Shown in pieces: positions 49,496-61,536 of a stretch of DNA of 64,000 nt (within the stretch, counting starts at the first letter, position 1; the number at the start of each line of letters is the position of its first letter). The position numbers were made by a program, and so were the translations under genes. The stretch comes from Allodiplogaster sudhausi. Lineage: Eukaryota > Nematoda > Chromadorea > Rhabditida > Diplogasteridae. The stretch is from the NCBI GenBank assembly GCA_945643635.1, contig CALZFC010000020.1, positions 4,546,501-4,610,500 on the forward strand, given 5' to 3'. The notes under the pieces were generated by a model, which saw only the letters and a list, made by a program, of their open reading frames with translations, had not been told where the DNA came from and searched no databases.

Positions 49496-50554
49496 CTCTT
49501 TCTCTCTCTCTCGTCCTCTCTATCACTTTTACTCTCTCACCCTCTCTGTCTCTATCCAATCTCTCATTCAGGCCCGTCACTGGCTGCACATGGGACTCTT
49601 CTCACGCGACATGCATCAGAAAACGACAGCTTTATGTCATTTCCTCTTCACGAGTGGTGGAGATTCTGAGGTTCTCTCTCTCTCTCTCACTCTCTCTCTC
49701 TCTTCTCCCTCTCCCCCCCCCCTCTCTCTCACTGTCTTTCTCCCTCTCTACAGATCGCCCGTATCGAGGCAGAGCTGAGCTCGCCCTCAGTAGATCCGAC
49801 GATGCTTCATCTCTCTGCGTGCATCCGTGGTCATCCTTCGCTCTCTTCTCTCGCTGCCACTCTTGTCGTTTCGCAGAGGAACGCTGCTGTCTACGACAGC
49901 ATTCTTAGGGCTAGTCGTTCCCCCTCCCTTTCCCTCTCTGTGTCTCTCTCTCTCCTCTCTTTCTCTCGTTCTCTCCACCCTCTCTCTTTCCTCTCTTTCT
50001 CTCGTTCTCTCCACCCTCTCTCTTTCCTCTCTTTCTCTCGTTCTCTCCACCCTCTCCCTCTCCCCCTTGCAGTCCGACTTCACCCAACAGCACTACAATG
50101 TCGACTTCCGAACGGCCTTCTGGCGGGCGGTGGCGTCTCTCTCCGAGCAAGAGAAGCGTTTTCTCTTCTCGGTCGACGAGCCGGAGCCTTCTCCCAAGTC
50201 GACGAGTCTCCTGCACGCCATTCGCAGTAGTCGGGAACTCCAGGAGGCACTATTTTTTTTGTTGCAAACTGTGGAGCGTTTTCTTAACAATCTTTGAGTA
50301 TAAGTTAACGCTCATTCTTCGAGAGCCACAAATCTGGTCTACGGTAACACAGAAATTCGAGTACAAACTAGTTCTAAAGCTTCAAACAGTTCCGGATGTT
50401 ATTTCTGCACCTTTTCCAGGTCCATAATCTCCTGCCCACGTGGGGTCGGATGTCTGTACACATCGACTACCTTGCCCGCTTGCTGTCATGGCAAGAGAAA
50501 ATGTCTGATGGAGTTCTCAAGAAGTTCCTGACCAATGATGCCCCTTCAGTGTGA
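38056..50554 (+). CDS. membrane M1 zinc aminopeptidase
   Basis: M1 aminopeptidases remove N-terminal residues from peptides; type II membrane members work outside the cell or in the ER lumen. The proposed start at 38056 ([20 protein letters not shown]) gives an acidic cytosolic tail, then a signal anchor ([20 protein letters not shown], about 38345), then a Ser/Thr-rich stalk (38900-39040) and the N-terminal beta domain (MRPLHYQL at 39473; [19 protein letters not shown] at about 39745). [11 protein letters not shown] ends at 40510 and splices over the LINE to [11 protein letters not shown] at 44825. The catalytic motifs are intact: VGAMENWG (about 45443), [10 protein letters not shown] (about 45685) and the second zinc glutamate in LWLNE (ends 45756). 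After an intron of about 580 bases the chain continues [13 protein letters not shown] (46339). The C-terminal helical domain follows in about a dozen exons (for example [11 protein letters not shown] at about 47935, [10 protein letters not shown] at about 48610, [14 protein letters not shown] at about 49075). The stop is at 50554. The 5' exon is the least certain part. Confidence 0.9.
40700..43534 (-). CDS. LINE ORF2: AP-endonuclease and reverse transcriptase
   Basis: Open from just after a TAA at 43535-43537 to 40700, about 940 codons. The N-terminal endonuclease includes [52 protein letters not shown] and [10 protein letters not shown], so the catalytic N, E, D and H positions are represented. 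The reverse transcriptase includes [54 protein letters not shown] and the catalytic [10 protein letters not shown]. The C-terminus has [13 protein letters not shown]. No internal stop or frameshift was seen. The first in-frame ATG (43363) lies inside the endonuclease domain, after the catalytic TETW motif, so normal AUG initiation would give a damaged endonuclease. Translation presumably starts elsewhere, for example by reinitiation after ORF1. Confidence 0.92.
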   Translation of the reverse strand, partial: LRIALLQLHFWFKPPPLSCSLINIRSIPLLEYFCSQNKIDIFFLTETWATPDSVSDAMLSLNGHFNVFRSDRICDNYGGGVCLLIESRYPSYLVASTNFGKYCQLVSAAITCDSLTIILHCIYKSPACPTNDFTACLDTIHESILELNNFNHIIAGDFNCPDIDWNEYSALPYASTLALSPTSSSLLSLCDTHFLTQHVPAPTRQTALLDLVLSTDNSLVTQCQVLPPLPTLDHSIVTFSIPFPSPPSSSSFTALDFRKADWSAINSFLLSIDWTLLLGSACDIDLAYTAFLEKVHFTIENFIPMRNVSLSHPQLPYGIQRLARACDHLYQSRLSLGLSPFIRANRKLKKALYNHRRKLEDKISSKSNMKLLYRYANGCIKENTRIGPIKTSSRICTSPLDKANAFSDYFQSCSTSFCTSPPPPPPFPTQTCHNLDYIEFSSDVIHRALSKLPNRNSTSPDKVPYIFLKNAANSLSTPITILFSRIMLYGRIPKIWSHALIRPVYKRKGSRQECSNYRPISLTCSLSKVMERIIARKIFSYLEDHSILSPFQFGFRPRHSVSSALLTTLNDWHSSLDAGQYISTVFIDYSKAFDTVPRQHLLYKLARIGISGSLLRFFDSFLANRSQSVVIDNEFSHTYPIRNGVNQGTCLGPLLFLIYINDIVDCIPSGCHYTIYADDVKLYTFNNPNLLQSALNSVNKWSSKWGLTISLDKTVVLPIGRQPEFLYSLRNVALPIVSSFKDLGITYDSDLSTNEHIQGIVRKASARSAYILRSFKTRNIHILCRLYKVYVLPILDSCSEVWNPSSSFSITSLEKVQRSYTRSIFKRIGRPMPYNERLVSLGLIPLECRRRVTDLVTTFKIVRKLTPIDHTRFFSLPSQYSSTLRGHPYKLGLPPLRSLRSRRSCLSYRVVRLWNSLQEKYVSSNSLSLFRKYCTHVVTQQNVS
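43546..44664 (-). CDS. LINE ORF1 (RNA-binding/coiled-coil type)
   Basis: An open frame of about 370 codons; the likely start is the internal [12 protein letters not shown] rather than the first Met. The N-terminal 100 residues are helical and suited to a coiled coil ([19 protein letters not shown], then [19 protein letters not shown]). The middle (residues about 150-270) contains [20 protein letters not shown], typical of an RRM/CTD-like ORF1 fold. The C-terminal third is very basic and Gly/Arg/Ser-rich ([20 protein letters not shown]), suited to nucleic-acid binding. No CCHC zinc knuckle was found. In LINEs, ORF1p coats the element RNA. It ends at 43546, a few bases before ORF2 opens. Confidence 0.85.
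   Translation of the reverse strand: MLSVRLSHLMGRKRSPPPSSSIHNGNSELVSTIVERVSESLLVHLDRKIDSLRATLVDQNALILAKLTEAFDRFTDTLLNIVSPAQSSPSGPLTYAAVSSAVARTLESQPLILEKATRAVIVGLEEKTSEQETAEQDTAFLISVIRGASDPSLRPLITDDGCSLSGVTCHRHPPTRNPNSSRPRPLKIQFADQPTRDHFLTHVKDSRCLPALSNSPHIYARPDYTKQQLEYDADLRRQCGRRNAEAGRLEYVVRDLRIHRLRNPRELPPRSRAALEKRQQQEAPHRPPPSSNSVRGGRSTTRRPGGGRSRGSSSASKRRHDGHGQHERVKAFRLETIDGSPADQSMVELTPPAALSPSMSQPLSHSAPVSSH
44676..44730. repeat. 17-bp tandem repeat at the LINE 5' end
   Basis: The unit GATCAGGGACTACGTGT occurs in tandem: one copy, a second full copy and a third partial copy ending GATCAGGGACTGTGTGATC. It lies immediately upstream of ORF1. Short tandem units at the 5' end are known as promoter repeats or copy-junction scars in several LINE families; which applies is not shown here. 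Confidence 0.85.
45855..46291. mobile_element. foldback MITE with TA target duplication
   Basis: The ends are inverted repeats starting CAGTACCGCTCAACG, flanked by TA on both sides (45853-45854 and 46292-46293), as for Tc1/mariner-type insertions. The inverted arms are long, about 150 bases each (45855-46005 and 46130-46291). They share blocks such as GACGCGGCCAAATGGG and AAAGCGTTTTCAGGCAAATC with scattered mismatches. The central loop of about 120 bases is AT-rich. There is no transposase. The element sits in the M1 aminopeptidase intron between LWLNE and AFASFF. Confidence 0.88.
49955..50070. repeat. 36-bp tandem repeat in an aminopeptidase intron
   Basis: Three direct copies of a pyrimidine unit containing CTTTCTCTCGTTCTCTCCAC lie just before the acceptor of a late M1 aminopeptidase exon. 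It is a minisatellite grown out of the (CT)n tract and leaves the polypyrimidine-AG acceptor intact. Confidence 0.75.
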
Positions 50555-50894
50555 TCCTAATAAGGTGCAATAGAAAATGCTAGAATGGCAACAAATCCCA
50601 CATCCTTCTACTTATTTTGCTCACTTAGACGCCTTCTTTCCTTTCTTCCTTTCCTTCTCTCACTTAATTCCACATACGGGCTATGCAAGACGAGTATATT
50701 ATACCCCGATTCAATCCATTCTTGTTTACTCCGCGACCACTCAGCTCAAGTAACGGTTTCATTACTTTTATTTATAATAGATAAGATATGTTTGGTGAAC
50801 ATTTAATAAAGAAGATTACAAACTAACAAAGAAACAAGTGATGTCACAAAATAAATACCCAGACGAGCGACAAGGAAAGGGGTAACAGCCATTC

Positions 50895-52807
<1,913 letters not shown>

Positions 52808-53431
52808 CGCTGAAATTCACTCGGAGAAATAAGAACGTAATGACACAATGGCTGCCGCCAGTTCATCGAAGAAAAACGCGAAATTGTTTCACACAACTGT
52901 TTGTAAAATGTACAACACATCTGTTCTCAACTGTGCACGAGCAACAATAAGCTTACACACTACAATGTACAGACGAAAAATGCTGGAGTAATCTCGCGAT
53001 TGTAAATATGCAAAGTTTTATACGATTGGAAATGGAAACTTTTTCTTTAAAAAAAGTACTTTTTAATTAAACAAAAATGGAATAGGAACATTACACTCAT
53101 GTCTCATCATTGACGAGAAAATCCTCATTGTGGTATTATCTACATTATGCTATTCTTTCCTTTTTTAAACTCCCTACCGCGGTACCGCCACCAGTCCTAA
53201 TGAAATAGTTCTTCCTGTACCATGCAAGTATAAGAAACCGGATATATAAGCGTCTTATGCATGTCTTTTTTTCAGAAGTAACTGCACACATACATAAATG
53301 TTTAAGAATTTATAATAATAAATTATATATTCCCTAGAGCTCGAGTTACAATAGCGACGAAATGTTGTGGAAGCGGCGGCAATTTTCGGAGAGAGAGAAG
53401 CAAATATTGTGCGATTTCCGGTTGAATAGCT

Positions 53432-53884
53432 TCAGAAATAAGACGAGCACAACATCCAAAACTGGCGGCAGTGGTTTTGGATGCAATTTGAATTTTTAAT
53501 TGTACCTTTTTCTCTTATCTCGTTTTTTCGATCTATTGAAAGTGCCGCTTTCCAGTTTAATTTTTTATCTGCGTAGAGAAATTTAAAAGATGGACAATGC
53601 AGCATTATTGCCGTCCAAACTTCCTTCGCCGTTTTTTCCTTGTCGCTCTGTCGAAACATAATCAAAAGTGGTAAAAAAAAGATGTAAAGAGAGAGAGAGA
53701 GAAAGGGAGAGAGAGATGAGAAGTAAGAAGAGAAAGGGGAGGAGAAGAAGAAGGAGAAGAATGAGGAAATTGGGGGAGGGGAGAAGCAAAAGCGTGAAGG
53801 GATTTGCTGCAGAGGGCGCAATGCATTCAAGCAGAGTAGAAAGAATGGAGACAAATTTTCCCTAACAACTCTCGGCTTCGACAT
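53432..53884 (-). CDS. small unrecognised gene
   Basis: Low-to-moderate support. A short start (MSKPR, ATG at 53884) with a GTTGTT donor could splice to an exon at about 53652 reading SDKEKTAKEVWTAIMLHCPS, FKFLYADKKLNWKAALSIDR and KNEIREK, followed either by read-through to a stop at 53432 or by a GTACAA donor. The exon looks like real protein (no low complexity) although it lies next to a (GA)n tract. The family is not recognised; the product would be about 75-90 residues. Confidence 0.4.
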   Translation of the reverse strand: MSKPRVVRENLSPFFLLCLNALRPLQQIPSRFCFSPPPISSFFSFFFSSPFSSYFSSLSPFLSLSLYIFFLPLLIMFRQSDKEKTAKEVWTAIMLHCPSFKFLYADKKLNWKAALSIDRKNEIREKGTIKNSNCIQNHCRQFWMLCSSYF

Positions 53885-54037
53885 CGAAACAGCCCACACA
53901 AGGAAACGCACTCCCCCTCTTTGTTATTCCAGGGAAATATATTGTGGTTAATTCTAATGCGTATTCCTCTTTTACTTGTAAATTGAGTCATTTACATTTT
54001 AACAGATGAATAAGAAAATGTCGTTTCATTCTCAGAC

Positions 54038-54175
54038 ATGTTTAATCTTTTTTTCTTCGATCACTGCCTGTTTATGAGAGGATCCGGTTCCTTGCTTACG
54101 AAGCGGTCTCCTGACGCTCCCAGTGAAGAACTGCCGCAGGCAATTTTTCAATCTTCAGTTCCTTACTCTCTCTCT

Positions 54176-54217
<42 letters not shown>

Positions 54218-54686
54218 CTCTCTCGTTCTCTGCCTCTCCCTTTCTCTCTCTCCATGTCAGCTGTTGCTCTTTCTCTTCTCAGACTCCCTTCTCATAGCTC
54301 GCCCTCTTCTTTCTCTCTCTCGCTCTCTCTCTCAGTACGTATGCATCTCCCACTCTCTAGAGCATTCTTTTCTTCGGAAACATTGGTTTCGTGGTAGGCA
54401 TCATTGTGTTCTCTATGAATTTGTTCCCTTCCTCTTCTCTTTTTACAGCATAGTATGCATATTCATGCATATGTATATAAAAAAGGAAGATAAACAAGAA
54501 TTCGAGTGCTTGTGCATACAAAGGCATCGAATTTCCTCAAAATGCGCTTTGTGAATAACCATTGTTTAGCAAAAAAAAACATAATTTCTTATTCTGACAC
54601 CTTAGCACCTTCGATATGGAAAGGACGGAATTGACGAGTACTTCATGAAGAAAGAGTCTGAGAGAAAGATCATGCCACCATTTTAG
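54038..54686 (+). CDS. small unrecognised gene, terminal exon convincing
   Basis: The last exon (54606-54686) follows a TTAG acceptor and reads HLRYGKDGIDEYFMKKESER then KIMPPF and a stop; it has no low complexity and looks coding. A possible first exon at 54038-54155 contains MRGSGSLLTKRSPDAPSEEL. The intron between them is rich in (CT)n, as in other plus-strand genes here. The joined product would be about 60 residues, like a small mitochondrial or complex subunit, but I cannot assign a family. Confidence 0.4.
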
Positions 54687-54699
54687 TCGTCCCAATGAT

Positions 54700-56247
54700 C
54701 ACCTTCGGCTGTATTTTGTTTGTGATGAGTTCAAGGGAAGGAAAGCATTTATTCGTCATGGACGCGCTGTTTAATTTAATATAAAGCTGAAGTAATGAAA
54801 TAGCCAACAAAAGTTGAGTGGCCTCCTGTCTGGAGAAGGTGCGAATCGAAAAGCAATTTCCTCATTCGCGATACTTGAGAGCGACAAAATAAGCGGAGAG
54901 CTCCACATTTTCATGTTTGTAAGCTGTAGATAAAGGAGAGAGGAAAAAGAGGGCAGGTCTTGGAGGGTGAGAGAGTGTATAAAGGAGAGGGGGCTATATA
55001 GAAGAGAGAAAGAGTGCGAGAGAAGATTCAGCCCTGCAGCACCATCCTATGTACGTATGCATCTCTCATTCTTTCAATCATTCTCCCTCTCTGTCTTCCT
55101 CTCTCTCTTTCTCTCTCTCGTATCCGAACTCTCATTCTCTTTCAAGATATCTCGATGCGTGTGACCCACTGCTCTTCCCTCCTTCTCTCTCATTTCTTTT
55201 TTTTCCCGCCGGCAGATGCTCTCCTGGCGACCGAAGAGTTCTTCGCCCACCGAGAAATAAGAAGCCGCTGGCTGCTTCTTTCTCGTTGTGTGTCTTATGC
55301 AAAATAAATGATATTGCCCTTATTCTCGAAGAAAGGGAAGACCTTCGCTCCATTCATTCTTCGTTTTATTCCCGAGCGTGAGTTCACTACCAATTCAATT
55401 GGCCAAGAGCTACGGCAGATACTTGAGCTCGCTCTCATTAATAGAAAAAGAGAGCAATTCTCTTCTACCCAAATTTCATATGTATCTCATATAAGAAGTC
55501 TTATTCCATCTCATATATCATACGTGACTTCTATACATTTAATCTTTCGCCCGATGTCCATCTTAGACATTTTGAAGTCATGCTTGCGGAAGCCATACTT
55601 TGCCGTCATTCAAGGTCTCTGCCATTCTCTCTTCTTCTTTTCCTCATCTTTCTCACTATTATTCCCTCTTCTTCCTCTGCTTGACTCTTCTTGCTATCCC
55701 TTTCGCTCCATATTTCTCCCTCCCTCCTTCTCGCTCTTTCTCTGTCTCTTTATCTATCTGTCTCTCTCTTTTTCCCTAAGTCTTCCGTTTTAGTCGCGAA
55801 CATCAAGGAACTGACATAGCCTGGCGATCTTCATGCTTCTTGACCTTCCTTTCCATTTCGTGTTCCTGCTGCTTCGCAGGGAATGTATATAATGTAATTA
55901 CCTTCTGTTTCATTGTTTCCTTTCCCTGCCAACTTCCCTTGAATGGTCGTTGAATTACTTTTCGAACTCGATCCGTCAATGTTTGCATGTCCTTTTATTA
56001 TTATTCTTAGTGTCATTCCTAATCCTTCTTTTGTATAAGAAGTAGAGATGAATAGAGAGCGAATCGTCTTCTTCCTTGATGGCCAATGACTTTCCTCTCG
56101 AAAGTATCAAGAAATGAGTTGATGTATTCTACAGTCGGATGAGTATAGAAGATGCCCTCACGATACATGTCAATCTCGATATCTCTACTGTACTTTTTGC
56201 AGTCCCGTCCCTCTTTCTCTGCTTCTCTCAATCTCGCCCACTCTCTC
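54700..56247. other. gap without a supported gene
   Basis: AT- and CT-rich sequence with (CT)n at 55080-55125 and 55720-55770. On the minus strand, 56215-56040 has a coding-like block (IEIDMYREGIFYTHPTVEYI) and about 55885-55815 has another (KQQEHEMERKVKKHEDRQ) before a stop. They could be two exons of a small minus-strand gene overlapping the 5' end of the next gene, but no start or shared splice was settled. Confidence 0.3.
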
Positions 56248-56396
56248 ATGCCTTCTGCCCTCTCGACCGATCGCCGCTTCAGCTGCCTCTGCGGCACGTG
56301 CCATGTTGTCGTCAGTACTTTTTCCTCGACTTTTTTCAGCTTCAGTTACTCCATTCTCTCTCTTTCTCTCTCTCTCACACTCATTCTCTCTCTCTT

Positions 56397-56447
<51 letters not shown>

Positions 56448-57746
56448 CTCTCTCTTTCTCTCACTCTCACTTTCTCTACTAACATCCCGTCCATCGTCAG
56501 ACACTAATGTCATTCATTCAGTTTCTGTCTGTCAGGTTTAATCTTTCCTAGAAACTTCAATTTGCTTTTGATGGTCTGCTAACAAATTTTGTAGAAAATT
56601 GTCACAAAAAAGCAAAACAAGAAAACTCACTCAGCAGAATGTATTGCTGCTAAATGAACATGTAGTAAAGTTTTCCTGAATTCAAGGCCCCTTTCACCTT
56701 TTTGTTCTTTCATTCCCTCCCTCTCCCTCACTCTTTCTCTCTCTCTCACACACACTCTCTCTCCGCCATCTACTTGCTCTCTCCCTCTGCAGACAGGCAC
56801 TCAAGTGAGTCTGGTGCTGTACGTGTTGTTCTCGATCTTCTCGGTAGTGTTCGGAATGAAGTGCACCCTGACGTGGCTGCTCGTCCCCGTCGTGGTGGTC
56901 GGCCTAGCCTGCTACGCCTTCGCCACGCATCGCCATAAATATCTCTATCCCTTTCTAATTATCACTGTCAGCGTTAATTGCTTAATTCCCTTTTTTGCCT
57001 TCATTTCCCTTTTAACAATGTTTTTCGCCTCTAAACATATACATAATTTGTACATAATTTAACACATTTCATGAAATTAATTAATCTCGGAATTTCTCTA
57101 TCCGAAGGTCGTGCAGCATTTTGTCTGCCTGGTAATGGCTTTCATAATTCTCGTCTTCGCCCTCGTCAACTTGGAATCGATGCGGCAGATCATCGGTATT
57201 TTCTTCTTATTGAATTATTTTTTCATCGGGAATCGTATATTTGTATCGGATTACTAGCAGTCTATCTTCCATTGCATTCTAATGGTTTTCGTGTAAATCT
57301 GCAACTCTGAAGGCCATGCGCTGGAGACGACGGAGAAGCCGTCGGCTGCCGTGGCGCTGCTCACTGTCTCGCTCACCATCGTCTTCTGCTTACTCGTCGC
57401 TCTCCTCCACATCTGGCAGGCCATTCTTATCTATCGGTCACTCTTTCTCTCTTTCTTTCACACAGCGCAGATAGTACAGCGAGGCCGCACTTTCTGGCAG
57501 AACTATATTGTTTCCGATTGGCGCTGGAGCTAAATTGTTCATTACCGACTTACACATATGAAGATGCATACATACTGCTCTTCTTTTAAACACCAAGTCT
57601 TTTAAAGATGTCTGGAATACTACGAAGAGTTGTCGGGTGGCGACTGCTTCGACCGAAGAAGAATCGTGCTGTCATCTTCACGATGGGACCCCGAAACCGC
57701 CGCGGACTCGACGAGTCTCAAGGACTATCGAGGTGGCATGTTGTGA
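56248..57746 (+). CDS. LAPTM-like four-transmembrane protein
   Basis: Resembles the lysosome-associated LAPTM family and related nematode tetraspan proteins. Exon 1 (ATG at 56248) reads MPSALSTDRRFSCLCGTCHV, with the CxC..C-H pattern seen before helix 1 in this family. Exon 2 (about 56793-56968) begins TGTQVSLVLYVLFSIFSVVF (helix 1) and continues with helix 2 (TWLLVPVVVVGLACYAF). Exon 3 (57107-57197) has helix 3 (HFVCLVMAFIILVFALVNL). Exon 4 (57313-57437) has helix 4 (VALLTVSLTIVFCLLVALLH) and ends IWQAILIYR. The last exon (from about 57608) joins in phase to give RCLEYYEELSGGDCFDRR and a cytosolic tail ending at 57746, with acidic and Tyr residues that could act as sorting signals. Reading on past exon 4 without splicing gives a shorter alternative C-terminus ending at 57533. 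Introns are CT-rich. Confidence 0.75.
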
Positions 57747-57749
57747 AAT

Positions 57750-58480
57750 ATGGAAAAATGGCAAGATTAATTAATGACCTCAATTGCTTTTTTACTAGGT
57801 AACTTCGAGATAGTTCTCTCTTCCATTGTTCATTCATTTCGATTTTTGTTCTCTCCAAATTTCGAAGCAACCAAATCTAGGCATGCCGGTTACTTTTGTA
57901 CATTTAACCAACCCATCGGAGTCATTCGAACGAGTTTGCATTTTGCTCACGACATTTCCTCGCTTATCCTTGCATGTGGTTTTCTTTTGGCAGTGTGCTT
58001 GTTTTCCTTGATTCATCTGCCTTTTCTTTCTTGCGAAACAACGGGTTCATCCTCCCTTCAAAACTTTATCTTCTTGTGCCATTCATTCCGACGACTTTTT
58101 TTTTATAATATAAATATACTATTACTGTTCTGAATCTACCGTTTTTCATCATGGAGAACAAAGCAAAATACACGCAACCGTTATAACGATGTAGCATTTA
58201 ATTGCACTAGTCATGGCGAACAAAACAAATCTCAAGGATACGCGGTGACGAAAGCTCGAATGATAGGTATAATGAGAGAAATAGCGAGAGAGTAAAGGAA
58301 AAGAGAGAAACAGAGAAACAGACCGAGTGTGATGGAGAAAGAGAGGGAAACAGAAAGAGAGTGAAAGAGAAAGAGAGAGGATGGGAGGGAAACAGAAAGA
58401 GAATGAAAGATAGAGAGAGAGAAAACAGAAAGAGAGTGAAAGAGAAAGAGAAAGAGAGACTGCTGATAAAATGATCTAAC
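57750..58480. other. intergenic, no gene seen
   Basis: AT-rich between about 57760 and 58200, then a (GA)n-rich tract (58260-58460) next to the 3' end of the following minus-strand gene. I see no exon with conserved features. Confidence 0.5.
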
Positions 58481-58488
58481 AATATGGC

Positions 58489-61400
58489 TCACATGAGTGA
58501 GCAGCAAACTCTCTCGGGTGGCTTGAGCTCGGCGTACCGTTTGGAATTGAGTTGGAGGGCAGAGTGAATCTGCTGGAATCGAGAAGGAGGAGGCAGGTCG
58601 GACTCGGACAGGAGGGCGTCCTGCAAGGGATTCGTCCGTTACACATTCCTCTTTCTTTTCACACTTGGCTCTCTCCATCTCTCTCTATCTCTCGTCCTCT
58701 CTCTCTCTCTCTCTCTCTCTGCGGATTGTAACCAACATCGCAGTCTTCGAATGCGTTGACACGGATGTTGAATCCCTCGAGTGCGTCTTCGACATATCGC
58801 TCGTCTTCGTCATCATTATCAAGCTGAAGAATTAAAAAAAATAAAGTTAGTTAAGAAAGGAAAATGGCGTAAAGAGCAGAAAAAGGCTGACAATATTTCT
58901 CCTGATCATCGTGGAGCGCGTCGAATTGGCATCCGGGTTGAACGTGGCGATCTGCACGCGCTCGTCGCTCAGCTGCGGGTAGCCGTACTTCTTCAAGTAC
59001 TACTAATTCATTACCACGACGTGCGCATGCTTGGAAAGACAAGAACATCTTCCTTCTATGTACATAAATGGGCATTCTGGACACGATTGTACATTCTGCA
59101 ACCTCGATGACGATATTGCAAGGTGACTTATAGCTAGAAACACCCCGACTGACTCAGTAGGTCTAATGAAAATACATTCATTATTATTCCATAATCATGA
59201 TTATTGACAGGCATAACGGGTGAGATGATCTTTCTAACCGTCATCTTGGGTCTGAAAGAGATGGGCTCTTCGAGTTCCTGAGCGAGAGTGCGAGTAAGAG
59301 ATGCATCCGAGTCGAGGCCACCACCGTACACCTCTGACATCTTGTGCATGATCGTAGAGGCAGTCATCATGTTGCCTGAGGGGCATGGATCAGAGAGATA
59401 CAGGGATTTGATACAGAGAAAGTGTGAGAGAGAGGAAGAGTATAAAGATTATGAAAAAAATTTGCATAAGAAAGCGGAGAGACAGCTCACCGTTGATCTC
59501 ATTATCCATGCGCCGCACTTCTTTGGATGAGAACCCACTCATCGCTTGCTCAGCGACCTCGAGCAGTGCAGGGGGAACACATTCGTAAGCTAAGAAGGAC
59601 GCAACACAATTATCAGATCATGCTTTGCAGAAAAAAAACATTAAAAGTAAGCAATAAAGTAAATATCTGAACAGCTGAAGTTATACTGAAACTCTTGACT
59701 AAATCAGTGGCAGGATACTTGACTGCCAGACTGACTGGAATGCAATAGAGTGTCCTCGGCATTTTTCGGAGCCGGAGGGGGCGGAGATGGCCGACGGGGC
59801 TGGACCACTGCTTCGAACTGAGCGGATCAATCAATCAAGGAGAAGCAGATGGGAGAGAGGATGCGAAAGAGAGAGAGAGAGAGAAAGAGAGCTGAAAGGA
59901 GAAACAAAAGAATAGCTGAGAGTTGGATAAGGGACAAGTAAGAGGATAGCAGTCAAAAACGTACAAGGAGGTTATCCCAGAGTCGAAGCTGAGCTTCTGA
60001 GAGATCTGGACAAGAGCCGAAGCGGAGAGGATCACTACGAGTGCTCTGCAATGGGAAAGAGCATGACAGAGAAAAGAGAGAGATGAATGAGAGATGAAGA
60101 GAGAGAGAAAGAGAGAGAAAGAGAAAGATAAAAGAGAGAGAGAAAGCGAAAGAGAGAAAGAGAGAGATAGAGAAGGAACTGACCGACGGCATGCTCCTCC
60201 GGTCGTCGCTGGGGTTGCTGCTCAGCGGCGTGCCACGCGAGGCACTCCGTCGCTGCTCCTCGCTCGTCGCCTTCTCCTCCTCGGGCTTACCGCCAATTAT
60301 GGATAGGTCCTGCCAAGAGAGGGAGAGAGAAAGAGAAGGAGAGAGGACAGAGACAGAGAGAAAGAAAAAGAGACAGACAGAGAGACAGAGGAAGAATGAG
60401 TGAAAAGTGATAGCAAGAAAGAAAAAGAATTGTCTTGACAGGGGCGATTACTAGACCGAAGCGAGGACAAGAGAGATAAAAGGATGATAGTGAAAGGGAG
60501 AGAATTGTTGTTCTTCTCTCCCCATCAATCAAACCTGTGGCAGGAGCACAGAGTTCGTGTGGTTGCGGTGTCGCTTTCTCCGCTTCTTCTTCAGTAGAAT
60601 GGCAGGGATCGGGGGACCGGGACCGGCTGGAAATCAACTAATCTATACTTCTTTCAAATTGCCAGAATAAAATGAGATAAACGATGCTAAAGCGAACTGC
60701 ATTTATCAGGCTGAAGAAGGCGATGAACGAGTTAACGAGCAAGAGAAGAATTATGGCGCGTCCATCATTTCAGCGGAAAGAGAAGGACAAAAAGACTGAG
60801 AAAGACGAGATATAGGAGGGAGTGAGAGAGAGAGAGAGAGAGAGCTGCATTGTACACCCATATTGAGAAGTGACAAGGTGAATATTATGATAGACGGAAG
60901 GAACGCGAACAGGATACCAGCACTAACAGAGCATGACCATCAAAGAGCTGGAGGAGGCAGGAGCGAGTGGGAGAGGGCGAGAGAGAGAGTGAAAGATAGA
61001 GAGAGACAGAGAGAAGAAGAGAGTAGAAATACTGTGAGAAGATAATAGTGGAGAATGTAGCATACGAAGAAAGGGGAGAAGAACTGAGAGCGTACGAATG
61101 AGCAGCAACTTGGAAAGGGAAGTCAGCAGTGAAGAAAGTCTAAGAATAAGCACATCTGTCTTTATTACAAGAAAAAAATGAAAACTAATTAGCAGTGAGA
61201 AAGAAAGAAAACAGATAGTTAGGATAGAGATGTACACACGGACTACTAGAGGATGTTGGAATGCACAACGAACAATAAATTGATGGAATGGATAGAGAGA
61301 GAGAGAGAGAGAGACAAGAAAAGAGATATAAAGATAGAGAGAGATAGAATGAAATAAAGAAGGTGAGAAGTCGAAAGAGAAAGAGTTAATTTCTAAATAA

Positions 61401-61497
61401 GACGCCTGCAGCGGGAGTAACAACTGAAGGACTATGGGAAACGGAAGAAGAGGAGAGAGTGAGGCAGGTAGAGAGAGAGAGAGAGAGAGTTAGAGCG

Positions 61498-61536
<39 letters not shown>

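Noticed and set aside
56019..56297. Continuous minus-strand frame of 92 codons
   Set aside because: Its 5' half is antisense to the Cys-rich first exon of the LAPTM-like gene and is Arg/Glu low complexity; only the 3' half (IEIDMYREGIFYTHP) keeps some interest, noted under the gap entry.
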